Source of the DNA: Chara braunii
Taxonomy: Eukaryota > Streptophyta > Charophyceae > Charales > Characeae
DNA: 38,604 nucleotides
Assembly: GCA_003427395.1 (NCBI GenBank)
Contig: BFEA01000170.1
Span: forward strand, 1,500,950-1,539,553
Reading direction: 5' to 3'
Below the pieces are notes generated by a model, which saw only the letters and a list, made by a program, of their open reading frames with translations, ran no database searches and had not been told where the DNA came from. Below are positions 1-10,682 of this stretch, in pieces (the first letter of the stretch is position 1; each line of letters starts with the position of its first letter). The translations under genes were made by a program, and so were the position numbers.

Positions 1-430
1 AAAAAAAAAAAAAAAAAAAAAATTGGTTTTTAGAAAAAAAATCATGTGGCTTCTACCTTGCCTTAGGTGAATGCCACTAAATTTTTGGATCATTTGGGCC
101 AGTAAAATAAATAATAAAAATCTTTAAAGATTTTAATCCCCACCTATACCCCTCCTATACCCACCAAAACCCATTGTACACCCCCCTCCCCCCCCAAATA
201 CCACCCTATCACCAAATGCTCATAAAAATCTGAAAATGTTTGTGGAGGGTCTCTAGGGCATGCGCAACACTGTGATTTTTTTTTTTTCTTTTTTTTTTTT
301 TTAGTATCAAAAAGTTGTCGTCCGGAAATCCGGACGACGGGGGTCCCTGACGTTCGAGGAAACGTTTGGGGAAGCTTTCCGGTCTCCAAACCATTGGTAA
401 CCTAGATTTGTTTAGAATCTTGCCTAGAAA
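1..430. other. Non-coding AT-rich flank, no gene seen
   Basis: A poly(A) run opens the window (1-22) and a T-rich run lies at 277-302. Between them is C-rich low-complexity sequence (about 138-200). The short reading frames here encode lysine runs from the poly(T) or low-complexity peptide, with no recognisable domain. A perfect 22-base palindrome lies at 317-338. Confidence 0.6.
317..338. repeat. Perfect short palindrome
   Basis: Two 9-base arms (gtcgtccgg / ccggacgac) surround a 4-base spacer, giving a strong CG-rich hairpin in otherwise AT-rich DNA just downstream of a T-run. It could be the tip of an old inverted-repeat element or a chance palindrome. I see no second copy in the window. 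Confidence 0.5.
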
Positions 431-1286
431 GATCACAACAAAATCTAGGAGCACTCAAATTTTTAGGTTTTTTCACGCACTCTTCTGAGCGAGAAAAGTC
501 ACTGAATTTGGAGTACTTTTTCAGTTGGCCCACACATGGTTGAGTGGCAAAGAGTAAAAATGTGTTGAATCGACGCAATGATTATTTCGCGGTCTAAATG
601 ATTTTTGAAAATATTATAATATTCGCAGCCCTAAGGTTCCGTATGGTAGGCTTCGGCGTCTGTGTCAAGGTGTCGCATTTTTGGCGGTGGGCGACCAGGA
701 CGCAAAGTGGGTTCTTAGGGGGAAAAAACAATTGGGAGACCGGTCCTTGGCAAAATTGCAGACTACCTACAACTAGCACTAGTAGAACCGGGACTTTTGG
801 AAAAAGGAAGGACTAGTCCTCGGGTGGAAATGAACCCCAAAAAGAAGTGGGGGGCGTTGGACCGCTACTCGGGTAGAAGCAGACGCCAAAAAGAAGTGAT
901 GGCATATGAACTGCAAAACATCCCTCAGACCCAGATGTTGAGGCCCGTCTTTTGAAAACACGGAGGTCAGGCGCAACGAAACAGGTGTTTTGGAAGTGGC
1001 AACTTTGATGATTTTCTGTGCTCGGACGAACGCGCAGGAAAATATGAAATTTTGAGAATCCATAGATGAGGTCGTGTTCTTTCCAGGAATATAATATCAA
1101 AGCATTTTTAAAAGATCATTTAAATTGCGAAATAATCGTCACGCCGATTCGACACATTTTTCATTTTTGCCACTCAACCATATATGGGCCAACTAAAAAA
1201 GTACTCCAAATTCAGTGAGTTTTCGCACTCAGAACAATGTGTAAAAAAACCGAAAAATTGGAGTACTCGTAGATTTTGTTGTGAAT
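431..1286 (+). mobile_element. Fold-back element, family F1, copy A (full)
   Basis: Bases about 431-600 are the inverted complement of about 1115-1286: both arms carry the same blocks (gatcacaacaaaatct, ctgaatttggagtactttt, ttggcccaca..ggttgagtggcaaa, attatttcgc). The core (about 600-1040) is shared with copies B and C and starts with the block encoding GFGVCVKVSHFWR-like peptide. The core contains two degenerate direct sub-repeats around the motif accccaaaaagaagtg (about 808-895). No transposase is visible, so it would be non-autonomous. The right arm is followed by a second tandem arm copy and then a (CT)n tract. The core peptides are probably not real proteins, because the conservation is at DNA level on both strands. 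Confidence 0.75.
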
Positions 1287-1623
1287 CTGAAATTTTGAGA
1301 ATCCATAGATGAGGTCGTGTTTTTTCCAGGAATAATATTAGAACAATTTCAAAAAATCATTTAGACTGCGAAATAATCGCCACGCCGATTCGGCACATTT
1401 TCCATTTTTTCCACTCAGCCATATATGGGCCAACTAAAAAAGTACTCTAAATTCAGTGAGTTTTCACGCTAAAAAGAATATGTAAAAAAACCTGAAAATT
1501 GGAGTACTCATAGATTTTGTTGTGATATTTCCAAGAAAAATGCTCAATAAATTTAAAAAAATAATTCCAACTGTGAAATAGATCGCGACCGCAATTTAAC
1601 ACATATTCCAATTTTTCCATTCC

Positions 1624-1625
<2 letters not shown>
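1044..1625 (+). repeat. Tandem duplication of the F1 right arm (243 bp unit)
   Basis: The block beginning gaaattttgagaatccatag appears at about 1044 and again at about 1287. Each is followed by ggtcgtgtt..tttccaggaataat, the cgaaataatcg block and the ggagtactc..agattttgttgtga block, a period of 243. A third, shorter and more divergent unit (about 1530-1625) stops where the (CT)n tract begins. The same partial third unit and the same transition into (CT)n occur in copy C at 14790-14888. Confidence 0.75.

Positions 1626-1684
<59 letters not shown>
1624..1684. repeat. (CT)n microsatellite
   Basis: An almost pure TC dinucleotide run of about 60 bases directly abuts the end of the F1 right-arm tandem array. 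Reading frames across it encode SLSLSL or RERERE and are artefacts. Confidence 0.95.
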
Positions 1685-1688
<4 letters not shown>

Positions 1689-1782
1689 TGGTAGGCCCCC
1701 CCCTCCCTCTTTCTCTATCTCTCTTTCATTCTCTCTCTCACTGGATGTCTCTCTCTCTCTCACTCATATCAACAAATAGAAT

Positions 1783-1785
<3 letters not shown>

Positions 1786-1846
<61 letters not shown>

Positions 1847-1852
1847 TTTTTT
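1786..1852. repeat. (CT)n microsatellite with poly(T) end
   Basis: A second TC run (about 1788-1838) ends in about 14 Ts. Between this run and the first (1685-1786) lies imperfect CT-rich sequence, so the two may be one interrupted tract. It separates fold-back copy A from the inverted copy B. Confidence 0.95.
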
Positions 1853-1917
1853 GTGCGAACTCTTAGTCTCGTCGCTTTGGTTACCTTAGGGTTGTGTTCC
1901 CGCGTCCACGCGGTAGA

Positions 1918-2363
1918 TAACTTTTCCTGGAAAGAACACGACCTCATCTATTGATTCTCAAAATTTTAGATTTTTCTGCGGGTTCCTCCGACTAAGAAAA
2001 ATTGTCAAAGTGGCCTCTTGCAAAACGCCTGTTTCGTTGTGCCTGACCTCCCTGTTTTGAGAAGACAGACCTCAACGCCTGGGCATGAGGGCCCTTTTGC
2101 AGTTCACATACCCTCACGTCTTTTTGGGGTCGCGTTCACCCGAGGACCAGTCCAACGCCCCCAACTTCGTTTTGGGGTTCACTTCCAACCGAGGACTGGT
2201 CCTTCCTTTTTCCAAAAGTCCCGGTTCTACCAGAGCTGGTTGTAGGTAGTCTGCAATTTTGTCGAGGACCGGTCTCCTAAATTGTTTTCCCCCTAAGAAC
2301 CCACTTTGCGTCCTGGTCGCCCGCTGCCGGAAATACGACATCTTGACACAGACGCCGAAGCCC
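1918..2363 (-). mobile_element. Fold-back element, family F1, copy B (inverted, partial)
   Basis: The minus-strand sequence matches the core of copies A and C: the blocks cctggaaagaacacgacctcatct, the accccaaaaagaag sub-repeats, and the end encoding GFGVCVKMSYFRQRATRTQSGFLGG. It begins inside the right-arm junction and stops at the inner edge of the left arm, so both long arms are missing. It faces copy A across the CT-rich spacer, making 600-2363 a large imperfect inverted repeat. Confidence 0.75.
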
Positions 2364-2690
2364 ACTGTACCGCAGTCTTAGCACTGCAAACTAACGAACA
2401 GGGCCCGGGGCTGTTGAATAGGGCTGGCCTATCGGAAAAGGGGCGCTCCAAGAAGGGATGGGTGATACTAGCAGCTCCATGGAACAACGGGGTCGTAGGC
2501 AACAACAAACAACATTCTTTGTGTTATGAGATGTATCAATGGGATGCTGGACCCGGTTTCCAGTAGGTGTCGCGCTCCGCAGCAACAGATGGAGCAGCCT
2601 GATAGATAAGCCATTAATTCGGACGGTTCTCTTACCGCCGCCGAGATCGAGGGCTTACGCCAGGGCTATTAAAAAAAAAAAAAAAAAAAA
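2364..2690. other. Non-coding spacer ending in a 20-base A run
   Basis: I see no recognisable gene or repeat from 2364 to 2670. The open frames are short and match nothing I know. A run of 20 As (2671-2690) ends the stretch and abuts the next inverted-repeat element. It may be the tail of an unrecognised retroposed fragment on the plus strand. Confidence 0.5.
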
Positions 2691-3057
2691 GATAATTTGC
2701 AAAATACCCTTAGAAGTTGAGATTTATGCCAAAATGCTCCTAAAATATGTGGGTAGAGCGGAATGCCCTTTTGGGCTGAAATCTTTGTGTTGTAGCCCTG
2801 TCAGGCGGGTGTCCAACTTCGCAATTTGGACCACCCGTTTTGGGCCTTGACCTTTTGCAATAGTGCCTAGGAAAAGTTGGCAAGTACTACGGCATTTTGC
2901 AAAGTTGGACGGTATCCGGTAGGGGTATATTGCAAAGATGGGGGTCCAACCGATGCTAGGGGCATTTCACAAACTATGTTTTTTGTCAGAGGGGTATGCC
3001 GCTCTACCCACATGGGCCACATCTTTTAGGGGCATTTTGGCACATATCTAACTTATG
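2691..3057. mobile_element. Short inverted-repeat (MITE-like) element
   Basis: Bases 2715-2770 and 2990-3053 are imperfect inverted copies of each other. The shared blocks, written in one orientation, are tgccaaaatgc(t/c)cctaaaa and gtgggtagagcgg. The roughly 220-base middle has recurring phrases about ttgcaa(a/g) and gtccaac but no coding capacity. It is bracketed by A20 on the left and T14 on the right. The T14 may instead be the poly(A) tail of the adjacent minus-strand LINE. No clear target duplication was found. Confidence 0.65.
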
Positions 3058-3569
3058 TTTTTTTTTTTTTTAACAACACATTCACTATTATTCCGAAAAA
3101 AATCTGATAGGAGGCCGGGGACCTCACAATTCAACCCGGAGTAATCCCGACAGCATCCGCCGGTTTGGCTTAATTTAACCAATTCTTTCTTCCTCCTTAA
3201 AATAATGAAGCAATCGAACTCCCCACAACAAAGCCTTTTCCTATTCTACCTCTTCTACCTTTTCCTATTTTATTACCCAAACTTCTGACTAGTCTGAAGA
3301 TCGACCTATCCGGTCAGTTGGAACTTCATTGTTTCTGAGTAACCTGCCACTCTTCCTCCCTATGCCCCTATGTTGCCCACTGCAACTCATCCTGCAACCG
3401 AGTGGGCCTGGTTGACACTATTGTTTCCCTATCCCTACTTGGTCTAAAAGTGACCGCTTGGGACTATCCCGGCCCAATGGACCGAGGTCCGCCTATCGAT
3501 GGCTCTCTCCTACTTCGTCCACAGCGGTGCTAATGCAACCGAGTGTCTTGGTTGTTCAGATCCTCCTAT

Positions 3570-5174
3570 CTAAGCTACTTCCCCTACAATCACCTTCCCT
3601 GGTGAGTTCCCTATCCATTTTGAGAGCACCAGCCCTTTGGTGGTATTTACTGCTGCCATCTGTTTTTTTCGTCCCCACGTCCTAAGGAACCAGTTCAACT
3701 GCCTTTTGTTGCCTTTTCCATAGCGTACCCACCTCCTCCAGTCAACTTGGATTGCCAATCTTACCCCTTGTTTGATCTTGCACTTGATTTCCACGTTCGA
3801 CATTGGTCTGTTTCGCAACCTGGCCCTGTTTCGATCCGCCCAAATCACTTCACAAATCACCACTCTGATTACGTGAGCCACATACCCCCACCCAGTGTTC
3901 GTTTCCATGTTCGGGCGCAGGAAGCCTAGCAGTACCCACTTTTCTTCCCAGTCCACTCCTTCCCCTCCCATTTCTTCCAGTGGTATTCCCACCACTCCCA
4001 AATTCGTTTGGAGGCAGGACAGTCCCAGTAGAGGTGCTGGGTAGATTCGAAAGGTCAGTTATACCGTTTGCAGCGAAGGTCAATAGTCATTCCTCTGCTC
4101 TGTAGCCAAACTGTTGAAGGCGTGACCAGCAGGAAAAGGAGCCATAGCATACTTGTTTGTTTCCCATTTGGTAGTGTGCTCAACATTTCCCACAGTCTGT
4201 CAAACTGTTTCTCTGAGTCCTGGAGTTCCTCTCCCAATAGAGCCTGCCACCTTCTTGTCGCTATCGCTGTTGGTGTTTTCCTTTTTCTCCCAGCGATTGC
4301 GTACCCTATTTTCACCGAGTAATCATACAAAGACAGGTCCTTATGGCCTTCTGGTTCCCTGTACCAGGCCCAAGCCAATGGGTCTATGTTGAGCTCTCTT
4401 AGTGGGGTTATGCCAACCCACGTAAGCCTCCTGGTTCTCGGCTCTCGGCCTGCTGCTTCCACCACCCGAACCTGTGAGGGGTTGTTCCATACCATGATTA
4501 CTTCTTCCCCCACTTTCTCTAACTCGTTTGCATGATTCGTTGCTTTCCACCGCTCTACCCATCTAAATCCGCTTAGTTTAATCCCCTGTACCTTCCAGAC
4601 GACTGTCAGGTCTCCTTCCTGCGGTGCCATGTACCGCTTAGTTTAATCCCCTGTACCTTCCAAACGACTGTCATATCTCCTTCCTGCGGTGCCATGTACC
4701 ACGTACCTGGCGAGTCCACCCCTTCTGGTCCTAACAACTCCAACCATTAGCTTGGATCACCAATCTTTAGTTGTCCTCTACCCTGTGCAGTCCTTTCAGT
4801 TTTTGTTTCACTTCAGCCAGCGGTTTCCACCCTCCCAACAGCAGGGACCAAAGGTCCCTTACTCTTGTTAACCCTTTGCGAACCCATGCAAGGCCAAACG
4901 TTGCAACTGATCCATCTGCTGCAAGGGGTGTACCATCTTGGTGGGTTGTAAATGGATTGTTAAATATTATCTGCGCCAGTACTTCTTCTTTTGTTTGCAG
5001 TTTCTCTCGGGTTTCTGGAGGTTGTTTTTTTCATCATGATGTCTTCCACACCCCATCCCAGAAGGCCGACTTCAGCCTTTTCTTACAGAACGATTCCATG
5101 AAGAAGCACGGCCACCTATATTCAAGACGGCCCAGGTCCCATTCTGCCATTATCAACCTCTCTACCAGTAGTGG
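3570..5174 (-). pseudogene. LINE-1 ORF2 C-terminal region with zf-RVT domain
   Basis: The minus-strand frames downstream of RT carry the plant LINE tail. One frame (4630-4055) has RLWEMLSTLPNGK then STVWLQSRGM and CKRYN. The motif resumes one frame over as ESTQHLYWDC, which together with the preceding cysteine gives the C..H-L-x-x-x-C pattern of the zf-RVT domain. Frame 4001-3570 continues with charged sequence to a stop near 3570. A 65 bp tandem duplication (4569-4698) and several stops interrupt it. 3072-3569 is then the 3' UTR. The role of this zinc-binding tail is unclear in general; RNA binding is often proposed. Confidence 0.7.
4569..4698. repeat. 65 bp tandem duplication inside LINE-1 ORF2
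   Basis: The block starting ccgcttagtttaatcccctg and ending ctgcggtgccatgta is present at 4569 and again at 4634 with three or four mismatches. It shifts the ORF2 frame. It is the second tandem duplication in the same element. Confidence 0.9.
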
Positions 5175-6871
5175 TCAGTGTTCCTTTGAGTCCGCCACGA
5201 CTGCTTTACATAGCCACGTCCACAATTGAGCTCGATTCCTGAATTCCGCATCCATCAGTCCAAGCCCCCCTTTTTCCTTTGGGAAGGTCAGTGTTTCCCA
5301 CGCTACTTTCACCAGAAAACCCTCAGACTGTTTTGCTGTTGGTTTCCACAGGGAATGGGCCGCCAGCCTACATGTCAGTACTCCGCTGGCTAGTTCCCTT
5401 ACTTGGCTCACGAACCAGAGGATAGATATAAGCCACATGTTTGCCACTAGTGCCCTGCCTATGATCGAAAGGTGCCATGTTCGACCCCACAGGTTTAATC
5501 TTGCAGCATTTTTTTGTTGCAGCACTACTCCCTGTGTAGAACCTTGGACCTGCAGACTGATTAGAACATCTAAAAACCTCTCCTCTTCCCCTTTTTCCAC
5601 TCTCCTCATACCCCACTCCACTCTTAGGTGGTCTTTAGGAAGGAGATAGGTGAACTTCTGCCAGTTGACTGAAGCTTCCGAGAGGGTGGAGTATTCCGCC
5701 AATGTTTCCTTCAGAGTTGTGAGCGCCGAGACTGAGTTTTCGCAGACTGCAAATAGATCGTCTGTGAGCGCCTTTACTGTGCATTCTGCGTGCTCGTTTA
5801 GTTGTAGTCCTCTTATGTCAGGGTGTCTTATAATCCTGTTCAGCAAGACTTCCCTACTGTGCATTATGCGTGCTCGTTTAGTTGTAGTCCTCTTATGTCA
5901 GGGTGTCTTTTAATCCCGTTCTGCAATACAAACAACAACGGCGCCAGTGGACATCCCTGCCTGAGGGACCGGGTGAGCTTTAAGGGTACTGATAGATGGT
6001 CATTTACTGCCACTGATGAGGTAGAGTAAGTGTACATTGCAATGGTCCACCTGCAGAAGCTGTCTCCAAAACCAATGTGTCTCAACGTTGTAAGGACAAA
6101 TGTCCATCCTACCTTGTCGTACGCCTTCCCGCGATCGAGGAGGAGTACCGTTGTGTCCAAGTTCTCCAATTGTACCACTTCCAAGACGTCGATGGCGGTG
6201 ACGATGTTGTTGAATATGGATCGTCCTTGGACGAACGCCCCCTGATCACCTCCAATTAGGTCCGGAAGGTAACGAGCCATTCTCCTTGCGAGGGTCTTTG
6301 CTAGCACTTTGTACGACATATTCAAAAGGGAGATAGGCCTCCAATTTTTAACTTCAGCCTTGTCTCCCTTTTTTAATAAGAGTGTGATAACCCCATGTGT
6401 CATCACCGCTCCTAATTTGCTCCCCACCAGCACCTCGTTATACACCGCCACCAATGCTGGGCCGACCGTAGTCCAGTTCTTAATATAGAACTCCATTGTG
6501 AGGCCATCAATGTACGACGACTTCCCTTTTGCCATGCTTCGCAGCGTCTGCCTTGTCTCTTCCACTGTCATTGGTCTGTCAAAATCCAGTTTAGCTTGTA
6601 CTTGGAGCTTGACATGAGTGTTTGTCCACATGTCTGAAACTTCTGTAAGATCAGTGTCTATGTCGTCCTGTGGCCTCCGTGTCGTTAAGATGTGTTCGTA
6701 TGAGGCCTTTGCATACTCCAGCATACCTGCTGTCGTGGATGCTGTCGGGGCTAAGCCGTCCAGCGGGTGCTTTAGTTTCACCATTTGTAGTTGTGCCCTT
6801 CGCGGCTTCAGTTTCTGAAATGTCTCTTTCGTCATTTTGCCATGAACCACAATTCCTTTCTCCTCCAACAC
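5175..6871 (-). pseudogene. LINE-1 ORF2, reverse transcriptase domain
   Basis: The minus-strand frame 6871-5864 shows the RT series: GKSSYIDGLTMEFYIKNW, LLLKKGDKAEVKNWRPISLL, GGDQGAFVQGRSIFNNI, LDRGKAYDKVGW (motif A) and SLRQGCPLAPLLFVL (motif B). The catalytic box continues in the next frame (5864-5175) as LTDDLFAV, where LINEs normally have (A/F)ADD, and is followed by a GGLGL block. An 80 bp tandem duplication (5779-5938) falls between motif B and the DD box. It repeats HPDIRGLQLNEHAEC coding sequence and shifts the frame. The enzyme would copy element RNA into DNA, but this copy cannot produce a full-length product. Confidence 0.85.
5779..5938. repeat. 80 bp tandem duplication inside LINE-1 RT
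   Basis: The block tgtgcatt(c/a)tgcgtgctcg followed by tttagttgtagtcctcttat occurs at 5779 and again 80 bases later at 5859. Eighty is not a multiple of three, which explains the frame change between the two halves of the RT domain. Confidence 0.9.
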
Positions 6872-6895
6872 TCCCTCCCATCTTTTCTCTTTCTC

Positions 6896-7958
6896 TTATT
6901 GGATCTTGTCCCATTCTGTCGGTCTCCGCTCTCTCTCTGCTGCCCATGTGAGGGTTGAGATTGGATGTCCTTCTATTTTTTCCTCCGCCTCCTCGACCCT
7001 CTGTCTACATTCCAGAGATTCCACCTTTTTCTTGTTCCTAGTCTTTGCTAGGCTTCTCGAACTGACATCCATTACTTTTGAGGCGATATTAATGCCGTTG
7101 TCCAACCATTCCGCTGTTGTTTCGAAGTGCTGACGCGTCGATTCCCAACTAGTCCAGTGTCGCTGAACCCATTCCATAATTTCGGGGTCCTTAAAATTAT
7201 GAGAGTTGAGTTTGAAGAACCCCTTCCCTCTCTCCACCCCAGCCTGTAGTTTGATACTTGCTATCACTGGTTTGTGATCTGACATCGGGTTTGCCACATG
7301 TTGAACCGCCAGCACGCCTTCTTGCACTGTGTCTCTCACCAGAAAGTAGAGCAATCTGCGTCTCGTCACTGTCTATCTGCCACTGTGTATGTGAGAGGTC
7401 CACGTATACCCTGGCTCTTCCAGTGTCAGCCTCCTGAATGGGTCTGACAAGGCCAGCACCTCTGAGGTTTCCAAAAGAGCTCTCACGTCTTGCCTATCTG
7501 CATACCGTGAGCTCGGGCGCAAGGCCTCATCCAGCGATACGTTCCAATCTCCCCCTATCACTATTTTTTCCACCTTAAGCGTGTTTCTGATCAGTTCCTT
7601 GAAGAAACTTGCTTTGTCCCCCACCTGCGTCGGCGCGTATATCGTCATCAGCAACCACTCACGGATCCCACCTCAAGTCTCACCCAGGCCCATTTACCCC
7701 AGATTTCCACTTTTGTTTCTAGAATTCTGGCCTGTAGATCTCTATGAAAAAGAATCCCGATGCCCCCTCTTGTGCCTTGTGCCGGGCCCCACACTTGTGG
7801 GCCGTCCCACCACGCCCCCAGTTCCCTCACGTCCTCTTCCTTCAGTTTTGACTCTTGGATCATCAGGCATTTGATACCCCATTCATGCATCCAGCTTTTC
7901 ACCCTCCTGTGTCTCCCAGTCCTCGGATATTCCACGTTGCTATTTTTATTTTATCCAT
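6896..7958 (-). pseudogene. LINE-1 ORF2, apurinic-type endonuclease domain
   Basis: ORF2 appears to start at an ATG at 7958 (minus strand), giving MDKIKIATWNIRGLG, the usual first motif of LINE endonucleases. Further motifs follow in order: MIQESKL (catalytic Glu region), GTRGGIGILF, IYAPT, GGDWN (catalytic Asp/Asn) and SDHKP (the terminal SDH motif). The enzyme nicks target DNA to create the primer for reverse transcription. At least one frameshift lies near 7915 and another near 7650, and an in-frame stop near 7372 splits the domain, so it is non-functional. The assignment rests on the motif series rather than on any single ORF. Confidence 0.85.
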
Positions 7959-8763
7959 CAGTTGGGATGCCCTCCACTTGCTGTTGGATGCGGGCTGTAG
8001 CAAATTGTGATTCTCTGGCTTCCTCCGACAGGCCAGGTGCAACTCTGTTGATGCTTTCGGAGTTGCCTCTCAAACTGCATCTAGATGAGCTGGCCCTAGA
8101 CCCTTTTCCCCACTCCTTGGTGAGGCTGTTTACCATAAATGTTGATAGTAAGCCCTCTTTCTCTTCTAACTTCTCACTGAGGTTTAGGAGGATCGCCCCC
8201 GTAATGCCTCGGATAATGCTAATGCTCTCCAAATTATGCGTGTTCCTTTCCCTGATGGTCGACATGTGGTACCATCTTATTCCAGATTGGGTCAGCAGTT
8301 CCGCCGTTTCCGGTGGGATTCAGACATCCATGAGAGGGAAGTAGCATTTGAAGAAGCCATCCTGTGTTTCACAAAAAATAATGATCATGGAGGATCTTGG
8401 AATAATCCGAATTGGAACATGGTTTCCATACAGGTTTCTCGTTCTCTCCATAATCAGTGTTGGAGTAGGCGATCGATCCACCTCTTCTGACGGTAGCCTT
8501 GGTTGACCGTCGGCTCCTGCTACCGCCAAAAAGTAGATCTTATCGTTGGCCATTGTGCACAGTAGCGGGACCAGGCGGCATTTGGTCACTTCCACTTGGC
8601 TCCTGTGTGCTATGTTTGCTCTTCGATCCCTCTCTGATCTCATTACACTTGTGTTCCTCCTTTCTTCCTGTTTCCTGGAGATTGCCGAGTTGTCTGCTGA
8701 TCTTTCCATGCTGATTGCAGACCCTGATCTTCCCCCCCTTTCTCCTGTGCTACCTCCTCCCTG

Positions 8764-10032
8764 CTATTCACTTCCCATCTTTATCCTCAATTGGGAGGAT
8801 GTTGGAGTTCTTGACATAAGTGGTTGGGGTCCCCTTTCTCGCACTTCCCCCGACCTGGTTTCAGTTTGTCCTGCCCGCCAGTGTGCCACCTCTTCCCCCT
8901 GAGCCCAATCTCCCCATCTTCCTGTTCCTTGCCCGAAGACCTTTGTTCCCCCTGTGCCTCCCAATCTCTCTGATCTGCCCGTTTCCTCTCTCCCACTTCT
9001 TCCTCCCGATTCCCTTATGTCCTCCTCCCTCCATCTTCTCCACGCTCCAGCTCTTCTTCGCATTCCCATACCATTGACCCCTTGTCTTTCGCTGCCAGGT
9101 GGTTTTTGATACATTGTTTGGAACCCTGTCCCTCGATCCAGGCCGTGGAGAGGCATGTCCCTCCACTCCAACGGGCCAACTGGATAATGTGGTTGTGGGC
9201 AGCTTGGGTGTCGTAGACCCTGGGGGAGCGGCAAACCTTGTTGACTTTGTTGATGTTCTATCCAGTCCATGTGGCGGTGGTCTTCGGGGCCTTGATGTTC
9301 CCACCTCGTTTGGGACCCTGACCCTCTTCCTCTCACTGCCAAGCTTGGGTACATATCGGGTCTTCCCTCTCTCCGGTCCTGCAGCTCCCCCCTCCAGCCT
9401 TCTTGGCCTCCCCATAGCTGTGTCAGAGCGTGTAGGGGTTGATCTTCCAGTATGGCCGGTTGCCTTGCTTCCGACCTTCGATTACGCCACGAGGGTAGCT
9501 CTTGGACCGTTGCTGGACTTTCCCTTCTCCCCCGGTTATTCTCTGAGCTTGATCTACCTCTCTCCCTCTCTTGTGTGGTAGTGTGCCCGCTCTGGGCCCG
9601 GGGTCTTCTGGCTACCACCTGCTGATCCGCATCCCTTCCTCTTTCTGTTGACTCCGCTGCTCTCGGATGGTTAAGTACAAATTGTAGGAATCTTTCTTTG
9701 TGTCCCCCCTGCCTCGGAGCATCCTCCCTTCTTCTCCCTTCTTCTTGTTGAGTTCTAGGACAATTCTCCTCTGTGTGGAAATACCAATGGCACCTGCGGC
9801 AGTAATCTGTATAGGGCGTCGCTATATCCGCATTCCAACACTCTCCTGCAGACCCTTCGATCAACAACTTGTCATCCACCTCGTACCTTGCATTGGGATC
9901 CATATCTATCTTCACGTTCATCAGCTTCGGACAAGACCTGTCATATTCTGATGGGTGTACTTGCATAACTTCCCCGAACATACTTCTTACTATAGATTTG
10001 AGGTAGTAATACGCGTCCAAGGGCACCCTCAA
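8764..10032 (-). pseudogene. LINE-1 ORF1 (gag-like, CCHC zinc knuckle), 5'-truncated
   Basis: The open frame of 422 codons is the longest in the element. Near its start is a single retroviral-type zinc knuckle, C78-x2-C81-x4-H86-x4-C91 (CRRCHWYFHTEENC), followed by a long Arg/Gly/Glu-rich hydrophilic tail. ORF1 products of this kind bind the element's own RNA and form the ribonucleoprotein used for retrotransposition. The frame begins at the element's truncated edge, so the methionine used here is internal and an RNA-recognition-like N-terminal region is probably missing. Several overlapping frames on both strands are shadows of this low-complexity coding sequence. Between 8764 and 7958 the frame is broken and holds either ORF1's end or spacer. 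Confidence 0.75.
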
Positions 10033-10682
10033 CGCTATAATCCAATTTTTTATTTATTTATTTTTTTTAAACACCCTCACCAGTGTTAGTGGTGCTGATA
10101 AGAGCAAACACCACTAGCACCTGGGGAGAGGCTCCATCTATTGGTGGGGATCATCACCTGTTGGAAAGCGGGTCCAGCCCAGAACTGGGTGTCAGATCCT
10201 TGCAGCTGCACACTAGTTCCTCCCTTCCCCCTATCAGTCCAAATTACCTTGATAATATAGTTAACTTGCTCTCTTCTTTTCTCAACACTTCCCTTGTCTC
10301 ATGCCTGTTCCCCCTCCTTCCATAGCTCCCGTACCTTGTGCCCCCTCTTCGTTTGTCCCATGTCTACTCCCCTTTTCCTCTCTAGCTCTCATGCCACCTC
10401 AAATCCACCAGACCATTGGTGGGGGGGGGGGGGAAGTGGTCAGGGAAGTCATCCGTTGTTCTCATTGGAATTGAGGAGTCCACCTTGGTCCACTCATGAA
10501 AACTCAACCGATAGTCTTTGCTCAACTTTTCCTCCTCTTGGTCTCTCCCTGTATTCCTTTCCACCCTCCCTATCCTTCCTCCCTCTTTCCCCCCAAACCA
10601 TTTTGCGTAGAAGTCCTGCACTTTTTTGTCTGTTTCCTATTGTGTGTGTGTGTGTGTGTCGAATTTGGGCTTTGACTTCTTC

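Larger units (their letters stand above)
3058..10045 (-). mobile_element. LINE-1: decayed non-LTR retrotransposon
   Basis: Read on the minus strand, the order is a zinc-knuckle ORF1 (about 10032-8764), apurinic-type endonuclease (from 7958), reverse transcriptase (about 6871-5175), zf-RVT-type tail (to about 3570), 3' UTR and a poly(A) tract (T14 on the plus strand, 3058-3071). This is the standard order of plant L1/I-type LINEs, which copy themselves by target-primed reverse transcription in the nucleus. The 5' end is truncated at about 10045, where it meets the poly(A) of a second LINE. Frameshifts, stops and two tandem duplications make it non-autonomous. Confidence 0.85.

Noticed and set aside
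1688-1954. Leu/Ser- and Arg/Glu-repeat proteins from CT tracts (also at 14824-15015 and 17380-17479)
   Set aside because: They are dinucleotide repeats read in frame, with no flanking domain.
3458-10032. Plus-strand frames over the two LINEs
   Set aside because: They are antisense shadows. All recognisable domains read on the minus strand.
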